The notes under the pieces: model-generated
Told to the model about the DNA's origin: nothing
Database searches by the model: none
Seen by the model: the letters and a program-made list of their open reading frames with translations, nothing else
Source of the DNA: an uncultured Gemella sp.
GTDB taxonomy: Bacteria > Bacillota > Bacilli > Staphylococcales > Gemellaceae
NCBI GenBank assembly: GCA_900555985.1
Contig: USNF01000003.1
Span: 1-64,000, forward strand
Reading direction: 5' to 3'
Length of the DNA: 64,000 nt
Shown: piece after piece, positions 1 through 12,463 of the stretch
Position numbering within the stretch: the first letter of the stretch is position 1
Layout: every line of letters starts with the position of its first letter
Translations under genes and position numbers: made by a program

Positions 1-299
1 CTAAAGGATATTTTGGTTCAAAACATACATTATTCAAAGTTGCTAAGCAACAAGTTATGAAATCTGGAATGTACGCATTTAGAGACCGTCGTCAAACTAA
101 ACGTAACTTCAGAAGATTATGGATCGTTCGTATTAATGCAGCAGCAAGATTAAATGGATTATCATACAGCCGTTTAATGAATGGACTTAAAGTTGCTGGA
201 ATTGATATTAACAGAAAAATGTTGTCCGAAATCGCTATCCATGATGCAGCAGCATTCACAAGTATTTGTGAACAAGCTAAAGCAGCTTTAGCTAAATAA
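1..299 (+). CDS. rplT: 50S ribosomal protein L20 (C-terminal part)
   Basis: L20 binds 23S rRNA and is needed early in assembly of the large ribosomal subunit. The reading frame is open from nucleotide 3 and enters the window with [20 protein letters not shown], followed by the strongly conserved [17 protein letters not shown] and [13 protein letters not shown] segments and NRKMLSEIA near the end. About 20 N-terminal residues lie before the window. The internal ATG at 57 is a methionine of the mature protein, not the start. In Firmicutes rplT normally closes the infC-rpmI-rplT operon, and the terminator just downstream fits that. Confidence 0.97.
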   Translation, partial: KGYFGSKHTLFKVAKQQVMKSGMYAFRDRRQTKRNFRRLWIVRINAAARLNGLSYSRLMNGLKVAGIDINRKMLSEIAIHDAAAFTSICEQAKAALAK

Positions 300-312
300 T
301 TAAAGTAAAATA

Positions 313-353
313 AAAAAGAACAAACACTAGTAAAAAGTGTTTGTTCTTTTTTT
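313..353. terminator. bidirectional intrinsic terminator, rplT / choline kinase
   Basis: A 16-bp perfect stem (313-328 with 336-351) around a 7-nt loop has T runs on one strand and A runs on the other. It can therefore stop transcription of rplT and of the convergent gene that ends at 352. Confidence 0.85.
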
Positions 354-1170
354 AATATATAATTACTCTAGGGTTCTTTAAATTATTATACTTCATCATA
401 AGAATTTCGTTATAAATTTCTTCACCACGTTTTTCATATAATAATGAAGCCCAAGTATACCATAATAAATCACAGAATCTTAAAAAAATATCTAATTTTT
501 TAAAGTCACATTCTTCTTCTGTAAAATATGCTTTTAGAAATGTAACAGTTTCTTGGTAATCAAGATTATTTTCAGATATAAAACTCGCTATATCAAAATA
601 ATAGTCATTTAATCCCGCATATTCATAGTCGATTAGGTAAATGTTATTTTTAGTAAATAGAAAATTTCCTTCAACTAAATCATTATGACATAATCTGTCT
701 GGTTTATATACTTTTTTTAGTTCATCAATTATATAAATAAAATGACTAATATCCATACTAAAGTCTTCAATATCATTTAAATATTTTTCAAAAACAATTA
801 CTGGATTAAATGAACATTTTGCTTTAAATTTTTTTGAATGAAATTTTTGTAATAGTTTAGCTATTTTAACAATACTAGAAAGATTTCTTTGAGAAACAAA
901 AGTTTTTGAATTTTTTTGGTATGGAGTTATTAAGTTATCATATTTATAGTATATAGGTTTTAAAAAATATGATTCATTTTTAAGAAGGTCCATAGCCTCT
1001 TTTTCATTTTCTTTATCATTAATTTTTGTAGAATCTTTAGAAGTTCGATAAAAGTATTTATTATTTTCTGTAGTAATAATGTAATTCTTATTAGTAATAC
1101 CATAACTAGTTTCTTCTATTGAAAGAATTTTTTCATTAAGTATTTTTTCTAACTTTTCATAATTATACAT
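352..1170 (-). CDS. choline/ethanolamine kinase-like phosphotransferase (LicA-type APH fold)
   Basis: This 272-residue protein belongs to the aminoglycoside-phosphotransferase/choline kinase fold. It has the catalytic-loop motif CHNDLVEGN (His162, Asn163, Asp164, Asn169) and the metal-binding segment LIDYEYAG (Asp181), which is the choline-kinase version of the DFG region. A glycine-poor nucleotide loop lies near residues 20-35. The start is set by AGGAGGT seven bases before ATG. LicA enzymes make phosphocholine for surface polymers, but no licB, licC or licD gene is nearby, so the substrate (choline, ethanolamine or another small alcohol) is uncertain. The gene stands alone, convergent to rplT, with its own consensus-like promoter. 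Confidence 0.8.
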   Translation of the reverse strand: MYNYEKLEKILNEKILSIEETSYGITNKNYIITTENNKYFYRTSKDSTKINDKENEKEAMDLLKNESYFLKPIYYKYDNLITPYQKNSKTFVSQRNLSSIVKIAKLLQKFHSKKFKAKCSFNPVIVFEKYLNDIEDFSMDISHFIYIIDELKKVYKPDRLCHNDLVEGNFLFTKNNIYLIDYEYAGLNDYYFDIASFISENNLDYQETVTFLKAYFTEEECDFKKLDIFLRFCDLLWYTWASLLYEKRGEEIYNEILMMKYNNLKNPRVIIY

Positions 1171-1244
1171 AATTTACCTCCTTCATACTATACTTTATAA
1201 AAATTTAGTTAAATTAATAAAAGTATAGATAATATTATACTTTT

Positions 1245-1273
1245 ATTATACAACAGGTAAAGAAAACTGTAAA
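1245..1273 (-). promoter_or_regulatory. sigma-A promoter for the choline kinase-like gene
   Basis: Read on the minus strand, TTTACA (1268-1273) and TATAAT (1245-1250) are separated by exactly 17 bp. The site lies about 75 bases upstream of the start codon. Confidence 0.65.
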
Positions 1274-1482
1274 ACAAAAAAGGCTTTCATAAAATACATT
1301 TCAATAATAAAATATAATATTAAAATACTATTTTTTTAATTATTTTCTTTAAAAACTAAGGTAAATTTCAGGTATTTTTTTATTTATTATTTTCAGAGAA
1401 TTTTAATATTAAAAATCACATAAAAAACTATATGAATCAGTAATTTTAAAGTTTAAAAATCAATTGAAAAATGCTCATTTTC
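1274..1482. other. non-coding AT-rich intergenic stretch
   Basis: The wider gap 1171-1572 has no convincing ORF. It holds two divergent promoters (annotated separately). I looked here for DnaA boxes of the TTATNCACA type, because recF-gyrB often lies at the origin, and found none. No stable hairpin or repeat was seen. Confidence 0.5.
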
Positions 1483-1511
1483 TTGATAAAAATTAGCTTT
1501 TTTGATATAAT
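1483..1511 (+). promoter_or_regulatory. sigma-A promoter for yaaA-recF-gyrB-gyrA
   Basis: TTGATA (1483-1488) and TATAAT (1506-1511) lie 17 bp apart. A TG at 1503-1504 gives an extended -10. The predicted leader before yaaA is about 55 nt. Confidence 0.65.
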
Positions 1512-1572
1512 TATAATGTATAAAATATATTTATATACATTATGTTTCATTTTAATTATTTGGAGGTGTAAA

Positions 1573-1788
1573 ATGAAAAAAATTTTTATTAATAGTGAGT
1601 ATATTACATTATCTCAATTTTTAAAAATTGAAGGATTTATTGCTTCTGGTGGAGAAGCAAAATATTTTTTACAAGATGCTGACGTGATTTTAAACGGTGA
1701 CTTGGAAAATAGACGAGGGAAAAAACTATATTCTAATGATATACTAGAAATTGAAAATCAAAAATATATTATTTTAAATGAAAATTAA
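1573..1788 (+). CDS. yaaA: S4-domain RNA-binding protein YaaA
   Basis: A 71-residue protein consisting almost entirely of an S4 RNA-binding domain, with the typical FLKIEGFIASGGEAKYFL and VILNGDLENRRGKKL segments. In Bacillus and Staphylococcus the same small gene sits between dnaN and recF, and its product is thought to act on ribosomal RNA. The frame is open further upstream (to an ATG at 1471), but GGAGGTG at 1562-1568 fixes the start at 1573, after the promoter. The stop overlaps the recF start by 11 bp, implying translational coupling. Confidence 0.88.
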   Translation: MKKIFINSEYITLSQFLKIEGFIASGGEAKYFLQDADVILNGDLENRRGKKLYSNDILEIENQKYIILNEN

Positions 1789-2914
1789 AACTTTAAAATT
1801 ATTGTATTTTCGAAATTATTTATCTTTGAATATAGAGGTACATCCCTCGCTTAATGTTTTAGTTGGTGACAATGCTAATGGAAAAACAAATATTATTGAA
1901 TCAATTTTTTGTTTAGCTCTTGGTAAAAGTTACAGGACCAAAAGTGATAGTGAATGTATAATGTTTGGAGAAGAAGCAGCAGCAATGTCGTGTGTTCTTG
2001 AAAAGAATGAGAAATTACTTGATATAATGTTAGGAATTAATAATAAAGGAAAAAGTGCCAAAATTGCTGGTCTAAAAAAAACTAAGTTAACTGACTTTGT
2101 TGGAGAATTAAACGTTGTTTTATTTTCTCCAGAAGACTTACAAATTATTAAGGGATCTCCTTCTCTTAGGAGAGAATTTATAAATAGAGAATTTTATCAA
2201 TTTTCTCGTATCTATCATAAGTATTATTTACTTTACCAACACTTGTTAAAACAACGCAATTCATATTTAAAAGATATGAGAAAAAATCCAAAAGATGAAC
2301 TTTCTTTAGCATATCTTGAAACTATTACGAGTCAATTAGTAAAAATAGCAATTTATATTACGAAAGAAAGAGCCTTATTTATAAAAAATTTATCCAAATT
2401 AGCTCATAAAAATATGTTAAATATATCTAATCATAAAGAGGAATTAGAATTAAAATATAAAAGTTCCATATTAGATATGCTTAATATTAATAGTATTGAA
2501 GATGAAAAATTTAATGAAGAAAATATTGTTAAGAAAATAATGGATAAATCTTATGATGATATAATGAGAGGAAGTACGAAAATAGGTCCTCATCATGATG
2601 ATTTAGAGTTTTTTATAAATAAGTTGGATGCTAAAATATATGCTTCACAAGGACAACAAAGAAGCATAGTGTTATCTCTTAAACTTTCTGAAATAGATTA
2701 TTTAAAATCTAAAACAGGAAGTTATCCTGTTTTACTTTTAGATGATGTATTAAGTGAATTAGATAAAAATCGTCAACTAAAACTATTAGATGCAATTAAT
2801 GAAAATGTACAAACTTTTATAACAACACCTTCGATATCAGATATTAAAGAAGATTTATTAAAAAAAGCTAAGGTTTTCAATATTAATAATGGAACTATTA
2901 GTGAAATTTTATAG
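1778..2914 (+). CDS. recF: DNA replication/repair ATPase RecF
   Basis: RecF loads or stabilises RecA at gapped DNA together with RecO and RecR. The 378-residue protein has the expected SMC/ABC-like layout: Walker A GDNANGKTN (30-38), signature region YASQGQQRSIVLSLKL (about 288-303) and Walker B VLLLDDVLSELD (about 318-329). Its length matches the family (about 370). It overlaps yaaA by 11 bp and is followed 44 bp later by gyrB, the classic Firmicute order. Its partner recR is encoded near 58.5 kb in this window. Confidence 0.97.
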   Translation: MKIKTLKLLYFRNYLSLNIEVHPSLNVLVGDNANGKTNIIESIFCLALGKSYRTKSDSECIMFGEEAAAMSCVLEKNEKLLDIMLGINNKGKSAKIAGLKKTKLTDFVGELNVVLFSPEDLQIIKGSPSLRREFINREFYQFSRIYHKYYLLYQHLLKQRNSYLKDMRKNPKDELSLAYLETITSQLVKIAIYITKERALFIKNLSKLAHKNMLNISNHKEELELKYKSSILDMLNINSIEDEKFNEENIVKKIMDKSYDDIMRGSTKIGPHHDDLEFFINKLDAKIYASQGQQRSIVLSLKLSEIDYLKSKTGSYPVLLLDDVLSELDKNRQLKLLDAINENVQTFITTPSISDIKEDLLKKAKVFNINNGTISEIL

Positions 2915-2931
2915 GATATTTAATTAAATAA

Positions 2932-4875
<1,944 letters not shown>

Positions 4876-4891
4876 TAAGAAAGGATAGAAC

Positions 4892-7336
4892 ATGGAAGAT
4901 AATAAAAATAATATTACCTTACGTAATATAACTACGGAAATTGAAAATTCATTTCTTGACTACTCTATGAGTGTTATAGTTTCTCGTGCTTTACCAGACG
5001 TTAGAGATGGATTAAAACCTGTACATAGAAGAATATTATATGCATTTAATGATCTAGGGTTAACATATGATAAACCTTATAAAAAAAGTGCCTTCGTAGT
5101 CGGAGAAGTTATGGCGAAGTATCACCCACATGGTGACTTAGCAACATACGGTACGATTGTACGTTTAGCTCAAGATTTTAACAGTAGATATCCAATGGTA
5201 GATGGTCAAGGGAACTTTGGTTCAATCGATGGCGATGGTGCGGCAGCAATGCGTTATACAGAAGCGAGAATGAGTAAAATTGCTTCAGAAATGTTACGAG
5301 ATATCAATAAAGATACGGTTGACATGCAAGATAACTATGATGGCACAAAACAAGAACCAAAAGTCTTACCATCTCGTATACCTAATTTACTAGTAAATGG
5401 TAGTAGCGGTATTGCGGTTGGTATGGCTACAAATATTCCACCTCATAACTTAGGTGAGGTTATTGATGGTGTTATTGCTTTAGCAGATAATTCAGAAATT
5501 ACAATTGCTGAACTTATGACTAAGATAAAAGGTCCTGATTTTCCTACAGGTGCATATTTATTAGGTCGTAGTGGTATTGTAAAAGCATATACTACTGGAC
5601 GTGGTTCAGTTATTATGCGTGGTAAGACAGAAATCGAACAAATGAAAAATGGTAAGGAAAGAATTATTATTACAGAAATTCCTTACCAAGTAAATAAGGC
5701 GAAATTAGTTGAAAAAATTGCAGAATTAGCTCGTGATAAAAAAATAGAAGGTATTACAGATTTACGCGATGAAAGTAACCTAAAAGGAATACGTATTGTT
5801 ATTGAATTACGTCGTGATGTAAATAGTAATGTAATATTAAACAATCTTTATAAGTTAACACCACTTCAAGGTTCATTTGGTGTTAACATGATTGCACTTG
5901 TTAATGGAGTACCAAAACTTCTTAACTTAAAAGAAGTGCTTTATTATTACCTAGAGCATCAAAAAGAAGTAGTTGTTCGTAGAACAAGATTTGATCTGAA
6001 TAAAGCAAAAGCACGTGCTCATATTTTAGAAGGATTAAGAATTGCTCTAGATAATATTGATAGAATAATAAGCTTAATTCGTGGTTCTCAAACTACTGAA
6101 GAAGCTAAAAGTGGTTTAATAAGTGAATTTTCACTTTCTGAAATTCAAGCACAAGCTATTTTAGACATGCGTCTACAGAGACTTACAGGTTTAGAGCGAG
6201 ATAAGATTGAAGAAGAGTATAAAAAACTTATGGAATTAATTGAAGATTTAGAAGATATCTTAGCTAAACCTGAGCGTGTTCTTGAGATTGTTAAAGAAGA
6301 ATTACTAGAAGTAAAAGAGAAATTCGGAGACAAACGTCGTAGCGTAATTATTGAAGGTCAAGTAGATCAAATAGAGAATGAAGATTTAATAGAAAAAGAA
6401 CAAATTATTATTACTTTATCTCATAATCAATACATTAAACGTTTAGCAGCTAGTACGTATAAATCACAAGGTCGTGGTGGCCGCGGTGTTAATGGAATGA
6501 CAACTAATGATGAGGATAATGTAGCTTATATGTTAAGTTGTTCTACTCACGATCATATTCTATTCTTTACTGATAAAGGTAAGGTTTATACATTAAAAGG
6601 ATATGAGATTAATCAAATGAGTCGTCAATCTAAAGGAATTCCAATTATTAATTTACTTGAGATAGAAAAAGAAGAAAAAGTAAACTCAATTATTGCTATT
6701 TCTGATCTTCAAGAAGAAGGAACAAGTTTAATGTTCTCTACAAGATTTGGTATTGTTAAAAAATCTAAATTAGGAGACTATGCAAGTATTCTTAAAAAAG
6801 GTAAGATAGCTCTTAAATTGGATGAAGGTGATTCATTAATAGATGTTCAAAGAATTACTGATGAACAAGACATTATGATTGTTACAGCAAACGGACAAGC
6901 TATAAGAATTAATGCTGAAAAAGTACGTCAAATGGGACGTGTTAGCCGTGGTGTCAAAGGTATTACTCTATCTCCAGACGATTATGTAATTGGTATGGAA
7001 GTAGTAGATGAATCTAAGAAAATTTTAACAGTAACTGAAAATGGAATAGGAAAAATTTCTAAATCAACAGAATTTAATGTAATAAACCGTGGTGGTAAAG
7101 GTGTTAAAGTCGCTAAAGTAACTAAAAAAACAGGTAAAATTGTTGCAGTAAAATCAGTATCAGGAAACGAAGATTTGATGATAATGACTGATCAAGGAAT
7201 AATTATTAGAATAGATGTATCAACAATTAGTATATTAGGTCGTACAGCTACTGGAGTAAAAGTAATTAATTTAGTTGATGATCAAAAAGTAGCAACAGTT
7301 ACACTTGCAGCTAAAGAAGAAACTTATGAAGAATAA
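4892..7336 (+). CDS. gyrA: DNA gyrase subunit A, unusual QRDR
   Basis: Breakage-reunion subunit of DNA gyrase, 814 residues. The catalytic tyrosine is Tyr122 in AMRYTEARM. The C-terminal beta-pinwheel contains the GyrA box QGRGGRGV, which separates it from ParC. Numbering coincides with E. coli GyrA, so the quinolone-resistance-determining region can be compared directly. [10 protein letters not shown] gives Leu83 and Gly87, where most bacteria have Ser (or Thr/Ala) and Asp or Glu. [13 protein letters not shown] gives Phe68 and Ala75 in place of the usual Arg and Gly. The gene follows gyrB by 16 bp with its own GGATAG-type site, and a strong terminator follows. Confidence 0.96.
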   Translation: MEDNKNNITLRNITTEIENSFLDYSMSVIVSRALPDVRDGLKPVHRRILYAFNDLGLTYDKPYKKSAFVVGEVMAKYHPHGDLATYGTIVRLAQDFNSRYPMVDGQGNFGSIDGDGAAAMRYTEARMSKIASEMLRDINKDTVDMQDNYDGTKQEPKVLPSRIPNLLVNGSSGIAVGMATNIPPHNLGEVIDGVIALADNSEITIAELMTKIKGPDFPTGAYLLGRSGIVKAYTTGRGSVIMRGKTEIEQMKNGKERIIITEIPYQVNKAKLVEKIAELARDKKIEGITDLRDESNLKGIRIVIELRRDVNSNVILNNLYKLTPLQGSFGVNMIALVNGVPKLLNLKEVLYYYLEHQKEVVVRRTRFDLNKAKARAHILEGLRIALDNIDRIISLIRGSQTTEEAKSGLISEFSLSEIQAQAILDMRLQRLTGLERDKIEEEYKKLMELIEDLEDILAKPERVLEIVKEELLEVKEKFGDKRRSVIIEGQVDQIENEDLIEKEQIIITLSHNQYIKRLAASTYKSQGRGGRGVNGMTTNDEDNVAYMLSCSTHDHILFFTDKGKVYTLKGYEINQMSRQSKGIPIINLLEIEKEEKVNSIIAISDLQEEGTSLMFSTRFGIVKKSKLGDYASILKKGKIALKLDEGDSLIDVQRITDEQDIMIVTANGQAIRINAEKVRQMGRVSRGVKGITLSPDDYVIGMEVVDESKKILTVTENGIGKISKSTEFNVINRGGKGVKVAKVTKKTGKIVAVKSVSGNEDLMIMTDQGIIIRIDVSTISILGRTATGVKVINLVDDQKVATVTLAAKEETYEE

Positions 7337-7339
7337 TTT

Positions 7340-7371
7340 AAAAAACAGCCATAAAAAATGGCTGTTTTTTT
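7340..7371 (+). terminator. terminator of the yaaA-gyrA operon
   Basis: A 12-bp perfect stem (7340-7351 with 7359-7370) around AAACAGCCA is followed by T residues, directly after the gyrA stop. Confidence 0.9.
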
Positions 7372-7459
7372 ATAAAATAAAATTTATAAAACTAATAGCT
7401 ATATTGTATTAAAAATAGAATATAAAATTAATAAAAATTAAAGATTGATAGAAAATGAA

Positions 7460-7488
7460 TTGTTTTATTTTTGAAAAAAATATATAAT
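7460..7488 (+). promoter_or_regulatory. probable ppc promoter
   Basis: TTGTTT (7460-7465) and TATAAT (7483-7488) are spaced 17 bp, leaving a leader of about 95 nt before the ppc start. Confidence 0.5.
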
Positions 7489-7590
7489 GGAATATGTAGT
7501 ATTATAAAATATTCAATTTTATTATATACTAGATAATAGTATTTTTATTACAAAATAATATGTAAAATTATAATAATGAGGTATGTCTTA

Positions 7591-10281
7591 ATGCAAAGTA
7601 TAAGATTAGAGAGTAATATTAATGAGAATATTGTAGAAGAGGAAATACAATTATTGACAGATATGTTACTTGAAGCAACTAAGAAAATAACTTCGACAGA
7701 AACATATAACAAAATTGTTGAGTTAAAAAAATTAGCTGATTGTAAAAAATATGAAGAATTAAATGAAATAATAAAAACATTAAATCAAGAAGAAATGGAA
7801 ATAATAGCAAACTTCTTCTCAACACTACCATTGCTAATTAATATATCAGAAGATGTTGATTTAGCATTTGAAGTTAATTATAAAAATAATTCAGAAGAGT
7901 CATATGTTGGGAAACTATCCGATTCAATAAAAAATTTAAAAGATACCAATATTTTAAATAATATAAATGTAGTTCCTGTATTAACAGCCCATCCAACACA
8001 AGTACAAAGAAAGACTACATTAGATTTAACTGAGAATATTCATAATTTACTTAGAAAACATAGAGACGTTAAAGATGGATTAATAAATAAAAGTAAATGG
8101 AAAAATGATTTACAAAAACATATTGAAATCTTACTTCAAAGTGATATAATTCGTGAAAAAAAATTAAAAGTTGCTAATGAAATTACAAATGTATTAGAAT
8201 ATTACAATAGGTCTTTTATTAAAGCAATAACAAAATTAATGACAGAATATAAGAAATTATTAAAAGAAAACTCTATTGATTTAATAAATGAAACACCAAT
8301 AACTATGGGAATGTGGATAGGTGGAGACCGAGATGGGAACCCATATGTGACTGCCAATACATTAAAATTATCTGCAATGAAACAATGTGAGTTAATTATT
8401 AACTATTACTTGAAGCAATTAGATATTTTATACAGAACATTCTCTATGTCTTCACAATTAATAAAGGAAAGTGATGAATTGAGAGAACTAGCTGATAAAT
8501 CTAATGATGTATCAGAATATAGAGAAAAAGAATATTATAGAAAAGCTATTTATTATATTAGAGAAAAATTATCAAATACTAAGAGATACTTACTTAATAC
8601 TGAAAACGTAGATGAAAAATATTTAACTGCAAATGAATTAGAACAAGATTTAATGATTATTAAAGATTCACTATTGAAAAATAAAGGTGAAACACTAATA
8701 AAAGGTGATTTTGAAGAATTATTAAGTGCCGTAAAAATATTTGGTTTTTATTTAGCAAGTATTGATATGAGACAAGATTCAAGTGTTTATGAAGCATGTG
8801 TTGCAGAGTTGTTAAAAAATGCTAATATAGAAAATAACTATAGCTCATTATCAGAAAATGATAAATGTAATCTATTGTTAAATATATTAGAAAAAGATCC
8901 AAGACCATTAAATATTAATGATGAAAATAAACAATCAGAAGAATTAAAAAAAGAATTGTTAATTTTTAAAACTGCTAGAGAACTTAAAGATAAGCTTGGA
9001 AACAATATAATTAAACAAAATATTATTTCACATACTACTAGTATTTCAGATTTATTGGAATTAGCAATTATGTTAAAAGAAGTAGGTTTAGTGGGTAGTG
9101 ATTTTGCAAGATTACAACTTGTACCATTATTTGAAACAATTGAGGATTTAGAGAATTCTTATGAAATAATGGATAATTATTTAGATTTAGATATAGTTAA
9201 GAAATGGATAAAAGATAATAAAAATTATCAAGAAATAATGCTTGGCTATTCAGATAGCAATAAAGATGGTGGATACCTATCATCAGGATGGTCATTATAT
9301 AAAGCCCAACAAGATCTTTCTTCACTAGGAAATAAATATGGAATTAAAATAACATTTTTCCATGGTAGAGGAGGAACAGTAGGACGAGGTGGTGGACCAA
9401 GTTATGATGCCATTATATCTCAACCTTTAGGTAGTGTTCAAGATAGAATACGATTGACTGAACAAGGTGAGATAATAGCTGCTAAATATGGTAACCAAGA
9501 TGCAGCATATTATAATTTAGAAACATTATTTTCGGCGGTTATTGAAAGAATGAATGCGGACATGGTTAATATTGATATTAGAGATATTCCAGAAATTAAA
9601 GATATAATGGATGAAGTTGTAAATGATAGTTATAAAACATATAGAAAACTTGTTTTTGAAAATCCAAATTTTTATAATTATTTCTTCGAAGCAACACCAA
9701 TTAAAGAAGTCTCAAGCTTAAATATAGGTTCACGTCCTGCTTCACGTAAGAAAATTACAGATATAGGTGGTTTAAGAGCTATACCTTGGGTATTTTCATG
9801 GTCTCAAAGTAGAATTATGCTTCCAGGATGGTATGGAGTAGGAACTGCATTTTCTAACTTTATAAAAAAAGACAGTGATAATATTAATAAATTACGTAAT
9901 ATGTATAAAAATTGGCCATTCTTTACTTCGTTACTATCAAATGTTGATATGGTAATGTCAAAATCTGATATGGGTATAGCTAAAGAATATGCTAACTTAT
10001 GTAAAGATGATAAGACAAAAGAAGTTTATAACGAAATTTTAAGAGAATGGGAATTAACTAAGCAAGTAGTTTTAGATATTTCAGAACATAAAGAGTTTTT
10101 AGAAGATAATACGTATTTAACTAAGAGTTTAGAAAATAGATTACAATACTTCAATACATTAAATTTATTACAGATTGAGCTTATTAGAAGGGCAAGAGAA
10201 GAAGAAAAGCTAGAATCTCAAATAAATACAATTCATATTACTATAAATGGGGTAGCAACAGGACTTAGAAACTCTGGATAG
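7591..10281 (+). CDS. ppc: phosphoenolpyruvate carboxylase
   Basis: Converts phosphoenolpyruvate and bicarbonate to oxaloacetate, refilling C4 acids. The protein is 896 residues with all family motifs: the catalytic histidine in [13 protein letters not shown] (near residue 134), GGDRDGNP (near 245), [13 protein letters not shown] (near 551), the mobile loop [14 protein letters not shown] (near 590), and a C-terminal ATGLRNSG tail like the conserved QNTG-type end. An ATG lies 15 bases upstream at 7576, but TGAGGT at 7577-7582 overlaps that codon and sits 8 nt before the ATG at 7591, so I choose 7591. It is monocistronic, between the gyrA terminator and a convergent terminator. Confidence 0.96.
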   Translation: MQSIRLESNINENIVEEEIQLLTDMLLEATKKITSTETYNKIVELKKLADCKKYEELNEIIKTLNQEEMEIIANFFSTLPLLINISEDVDLAFEVNYKNNSEESYVGKLSDSIKNLKDTNILNNINVVPVLTAHPTQVQRKTTLDLTENIHNLLRKHRDVKDGLINKSKWKNDLQKHIEILLQSDIIREKKLKVANEITNVLEYYNRSFIKAITKLMTEYKKLLKENSIDLINETPITMGMWIGGDRDGNPYVTANTLKLSAMKQCELIINYYLKQLDILYRTFSMSSQLIKESDELRELADKSNDVSEYREKEYYRKAIYYIREKLSNTKRYLLNTENVDEKYLTANELEQDLMIIKDSLLKNKGETLIKGDFEELLSAVKIFGFYLASIDMRQDSSVYEACVAELLKNANIENNYSSLSENDKCNLLLNILEKDPRPLNINDENKQSEELKKELLIFKTARELKDKLGNNIIKQNIISHTTSISDLLELAIMLKEVGLVGSDFARLQLVPLFETIEDLENSYEIMDNYLDLDIVKKWIKDNKNYQEIMLGYSDSNKDGGYLSSGWSLYKAQQDLSSLGNKYGIKITFFHGRGGTVGRGGGPSYDAIISQPLGSVQDRIRLTEQGEIIAAKYGNQDAAYYNLETLFSAVIERMNADMVNIDIRDIPEIKDIMDEVVNDSYKTYRKLVFENPNFYNYFFEATPIKEVSSLNIGSRPASRKKITDIGGLRAIPWVFSWSQSRIMLPGWYGVGTAFSNFIKKDSDNINKLRNMYKNWPFFTSLLSNVDMVMSKSDMGIAKEYANLCKDDKTKEVYNEILREWELTKQVVLDISEHKEFLEDNTYLTKSLENRLQYFNTLNLLQIELIRRAREEEKLESQINTIHITINGVATGLRNSG

Positions 10282-10306
10282 AGATAGATCATATTTTATA
10301 TAAAAT

Positions 10307-10343
10307 AAAAAGTGGAAATTATTACTATAATTTCCACTTTTTT
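10307..10343. terminator. bidirectional terminator, ppc / GH13 gene
   Basis: Stem AAAGTGGAAAT with ATTTCCACTTT, A-rich on the left and T-rich on the right. It lies between the convergent ppc and the gene ending at 10349. Confidence 0.85.
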
Positions 10344-10348
10344 ATAAT

Positions 10349-12199
10349 TTAAACAATTTTTATAGCTGAGTATGTATTAGGAGGTATTATCATTCCAAAT
10401 GGAGTAGAATAAATATCGTTATTACCAAATAATTTTTCCCCATGATAATTTTCAATAAAGTGTGCTTTAGTATCAAGATTAATCACACAAAGTAAATTAT
10501 TTCTTTTATAAGCAACACAATTATCTTTTGTATAGACCCATTCAAAGTTTGTAATAAATTCAGATTTATTCTTATTGCGGAATGTAGATAATTCGATATA
10601 ATGATTTAGTAAATCTTTATCAATGTTGTCGTGGGTAAAGCCTAATCTATTATAAGGATCTCTAAAACCATACATACCAATTTCATCTCCATAATAGATA
10701 CAAGGAACACCAGGTAATGTAAATTGAATAAAACTTGCGAATTTTAGTAAAGATTTAGCTTTCTGATATTGATCATTAGATAATTTGTAAGATGGTCGCT
10801 GTTCAACTGGCACACTCTCTGGATTATCAAAAGCAAGCAATGTTAAAACGCGTTCAGTATCATGACTATCAAGAAGATTCATTAAACAGTCAAGTGCAGG
10901 GCGGGGATAATTTTCAACAAGTTTTAAAATTTCTATAGTAAAACTACTTGCATCTTTATACTTTACAAAGTTTATTATTGCATTTTTCCAAGGATAGTTC
11001 ATTACACTATCTAGTTGCTTACCTAAAAAATATCTACGACGTGTATTGTAAGAAATTTTGTTTGTTGCATCTTCCCAAACTTCACCAATAATAAGTGAAT
11101 TTTTATCATAATATTTTGCACTTTCTCTTATTCTATCTAAAAATTCGTCCGGAAACTCATCGGCAACATCTAAACGCCAACCAGAGATTCCTAGTTTTTG
11201 CCAGTAGTTAACAACTCCGGTATCTTTGTTATTGATAAAATCACTGTACTCTTTATTTTCTTTTTTTACTGTTGGTAAATTATCAAATCCCCACCAAGAA
11301 TGATATTCATTTGGGAATTTACTAAAATCAAACCAAGAATAATAAGGTGAACTTTGTGAGTTATACGCACCGATACTGTCATAGTTATTATATCTGTTAA
11401 AGTAGATACTATCAGAACCAGTATGACTAAAAACACCATCTAAAATTATTCTAATATTATCTTTTTTAAAATCAGAACAAAAATTTTTAAATTGTTCATT
11501 TGTCCCAAAATATGGATCGACATTAAAATAATCTGCAGTTGAATATCTATGATTTTCAGGACTTTCCATAATTGGGTTTAAATAAATACTTTCAATATTC
11601 AATTTTTTGAAGTAATTTTTTTCTTCTTCAATTCCTAGAAGATTTCCCATATAAAAGTCTTTAGCACCATAATTTTTATGTGTTATAGAAGAGTGTGGAA
11701 TATCATTCCAATTATCATGTCGAATTCTCACATCCTCATTTTTAGCTATAGTTGCTTTATATTTATCACTTCGTTTGAATCTATCAGGGAAAATTTGGTA
11801 CATAATAGTACCTTTATACCAGTCAGGTGTTGTGTAGTTATAATCGTAAACTGTAAGTTGCCAATCAGGTAGCTCATTAGAATTTTGAACTAATTTTGAA
11901 TCTAAATTATCATTTTTTAAGTAGGCTGTAAAACTATCAAAATGTACTTCAAAATGATAATAGTATAAACCTATATCAAATGGATCTAATACAATAGAAT
12001 ATTTAAGATAATCATTCTCAATCTTTTCAACAAATTTTAAACTTTCTGAGATATAATTACCAGTAAACTCATTTTTAAGTATTATTCGGAAATCATTAAA
12101 ATAAAAATTTTCTTTAATTAAAATATCAAATTTAACAGAATCTTTATTTGTAACTGCTCCACTAGGTTTTTTATTGTAAATAGGGTTAAAGATTAACAT
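10349..12199 (-). CDS. GH13 alpha-glucosidase / neopullulanase-like enzyme
   Basis: Intracellular glycoside hydrolase family 13 enzyme, 616 residues, no signal peptide. Residues 1-110 form a neopullulanase-type N-terminal beta domain. The catalytic barrel starts near WYKGTIMYQIFPDRF (127 onward). Region I is LDGVFSHTG (about 253-261), the nucleophile Asp344 is in GWRLDVADE, the acid/base Glu373 in IGEVWED, and the third carboxylate Asp447 in NLLDSHD. This set fits neopullulanase, maltogenic amylase or cyclomaltodextrinase. With the divergent glycogen operon next door, it may trim or debranch alpha-glucans left by GlgP, as no glgX gene is present here. The start follows TAGGAGATA. Confidence 0.88.
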   Translation of the reverse strand: MLIFNPIYNKKPSGAVTNKDSVKFDILIKENFYFNDFRIILKNEFTGNYISESLKFVEKIENDYLKYSIVLDPFDIGLYYYHFEVHFDSFTAYLKNDNLDSKLVQNSNELPDWQLTVYDYNYTTPDWYKGTIMYQIFPDRFKRSDKYKATIAKNEDVRIRHDNWNDIPHSSITHKNYGAKDFYMGNLLGIEEEKNYFKKLNIESIYLNPIMESPENHRYSTADYFNVDPYFGTNEQFKNFCSDFKKDNIRIILDGVFSHTGSDSIYFNRYNNYDSIGAYNSQSSPYYSWFDFSKFPNEYHSWWGFDNLPTVKKENKEYSDFINNKDTGVVNYWQKLGISGWRLDVADEFPDEFLDRIRESAKYYDKNSLIIGEVWEDATNKISYNTRRRYFLGKQLDSVMNYPWKNAIINFVKYKDASSFTIEILKLVENYPRPALDCLMNLLDSHDTERVLTLLAFDNPESVPVEQRPSYKLSNDQYQKAKSLLKFASFIQFTLPGVPCIYYGDEIGMYGFRDPYNRLGFTHDNIDKDLLNHYIELSTFRNKNKSEFITNFEWVYTKDNCVAYKRNNLLCVINLDTKAHFIENYHGEKLFGNNDIYSTPFGMIIPPNTYSAIKIV

Positions 12200-12242
12200 A
12201 GCTATCTCCTAGATTTTTATTATATAAATTATTTTCATATAC

Positions 12243-12271
12243 ATTGTATAACAAAAAAAAAAGAATGTAAA
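12243..12271 (-). promoter_or_regulatory. promoter for the GH13 gene
   Basis: Minus-strand TTTACA (12266-12271) and TACAAT (12243-12248) lie 17 bp apart, about 45 bases before the start codon. Confidence 0.6.
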
Positions 12272-12356
12272 ACTTTTGAAATGTTAATGTTTAATTTTAT
12301 TATTATAGTGTTAATATAATAAATATAAGAAATTTTAATGTAAGTTAAGAAACTAA

Positions 12357-12385
12357 TTTACTAAATATCTTAATTATGATATAAT
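12357..12385 (+). promoter_or_regulatory. promoter of the glgBCDAP operon
   Basis: TTTACT (12357-12362) and TATAAT (12380-12385) are spaced 17 bp. TG at 12377-12378 makes an extended -10. It is divergent from the GH13 promoter, with about 85 bp between the two elements. Confidence 0.65.
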
Positions 12386-12449
12386 GAAAAGGTATAAAAA
12401 TAAGAGAAATATTTTTAAATTTTCATTTCTTGTTTTTTTTTGAATGCAA

Positions 12450-12463
12450 AGTAAGCGTTCTCA
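12450..12463 (+). promoter_or_regulatory. candidate CcpA cre site in the glgB leader
   Basis: AGTAAGCGTTCTCA matches the cre consensus TGWAARCGYTWNCW at 12 of 14 positions, including the central AAGCGTT. It lies about 65 bp downstream of the -10, a position where CcpA acts as a roadblock. Function is inferred. Confidence 0.55.

Noticed and set aside
1471..1572. N-terminal extension of YaaA from ATG 1471
   Set aside because: It overlaps the promoter, has no ribosome site and would add a hydrophobic stretch foreign to the S4 family; ATG 1573 has GGAGGTG.
4892..7336. parC instead of gyrA
   Set aside because: The GyrA box QGRGGRGV, full beta-pinwheel and position after gyrB identify GyrA despite the unusual QRDR.
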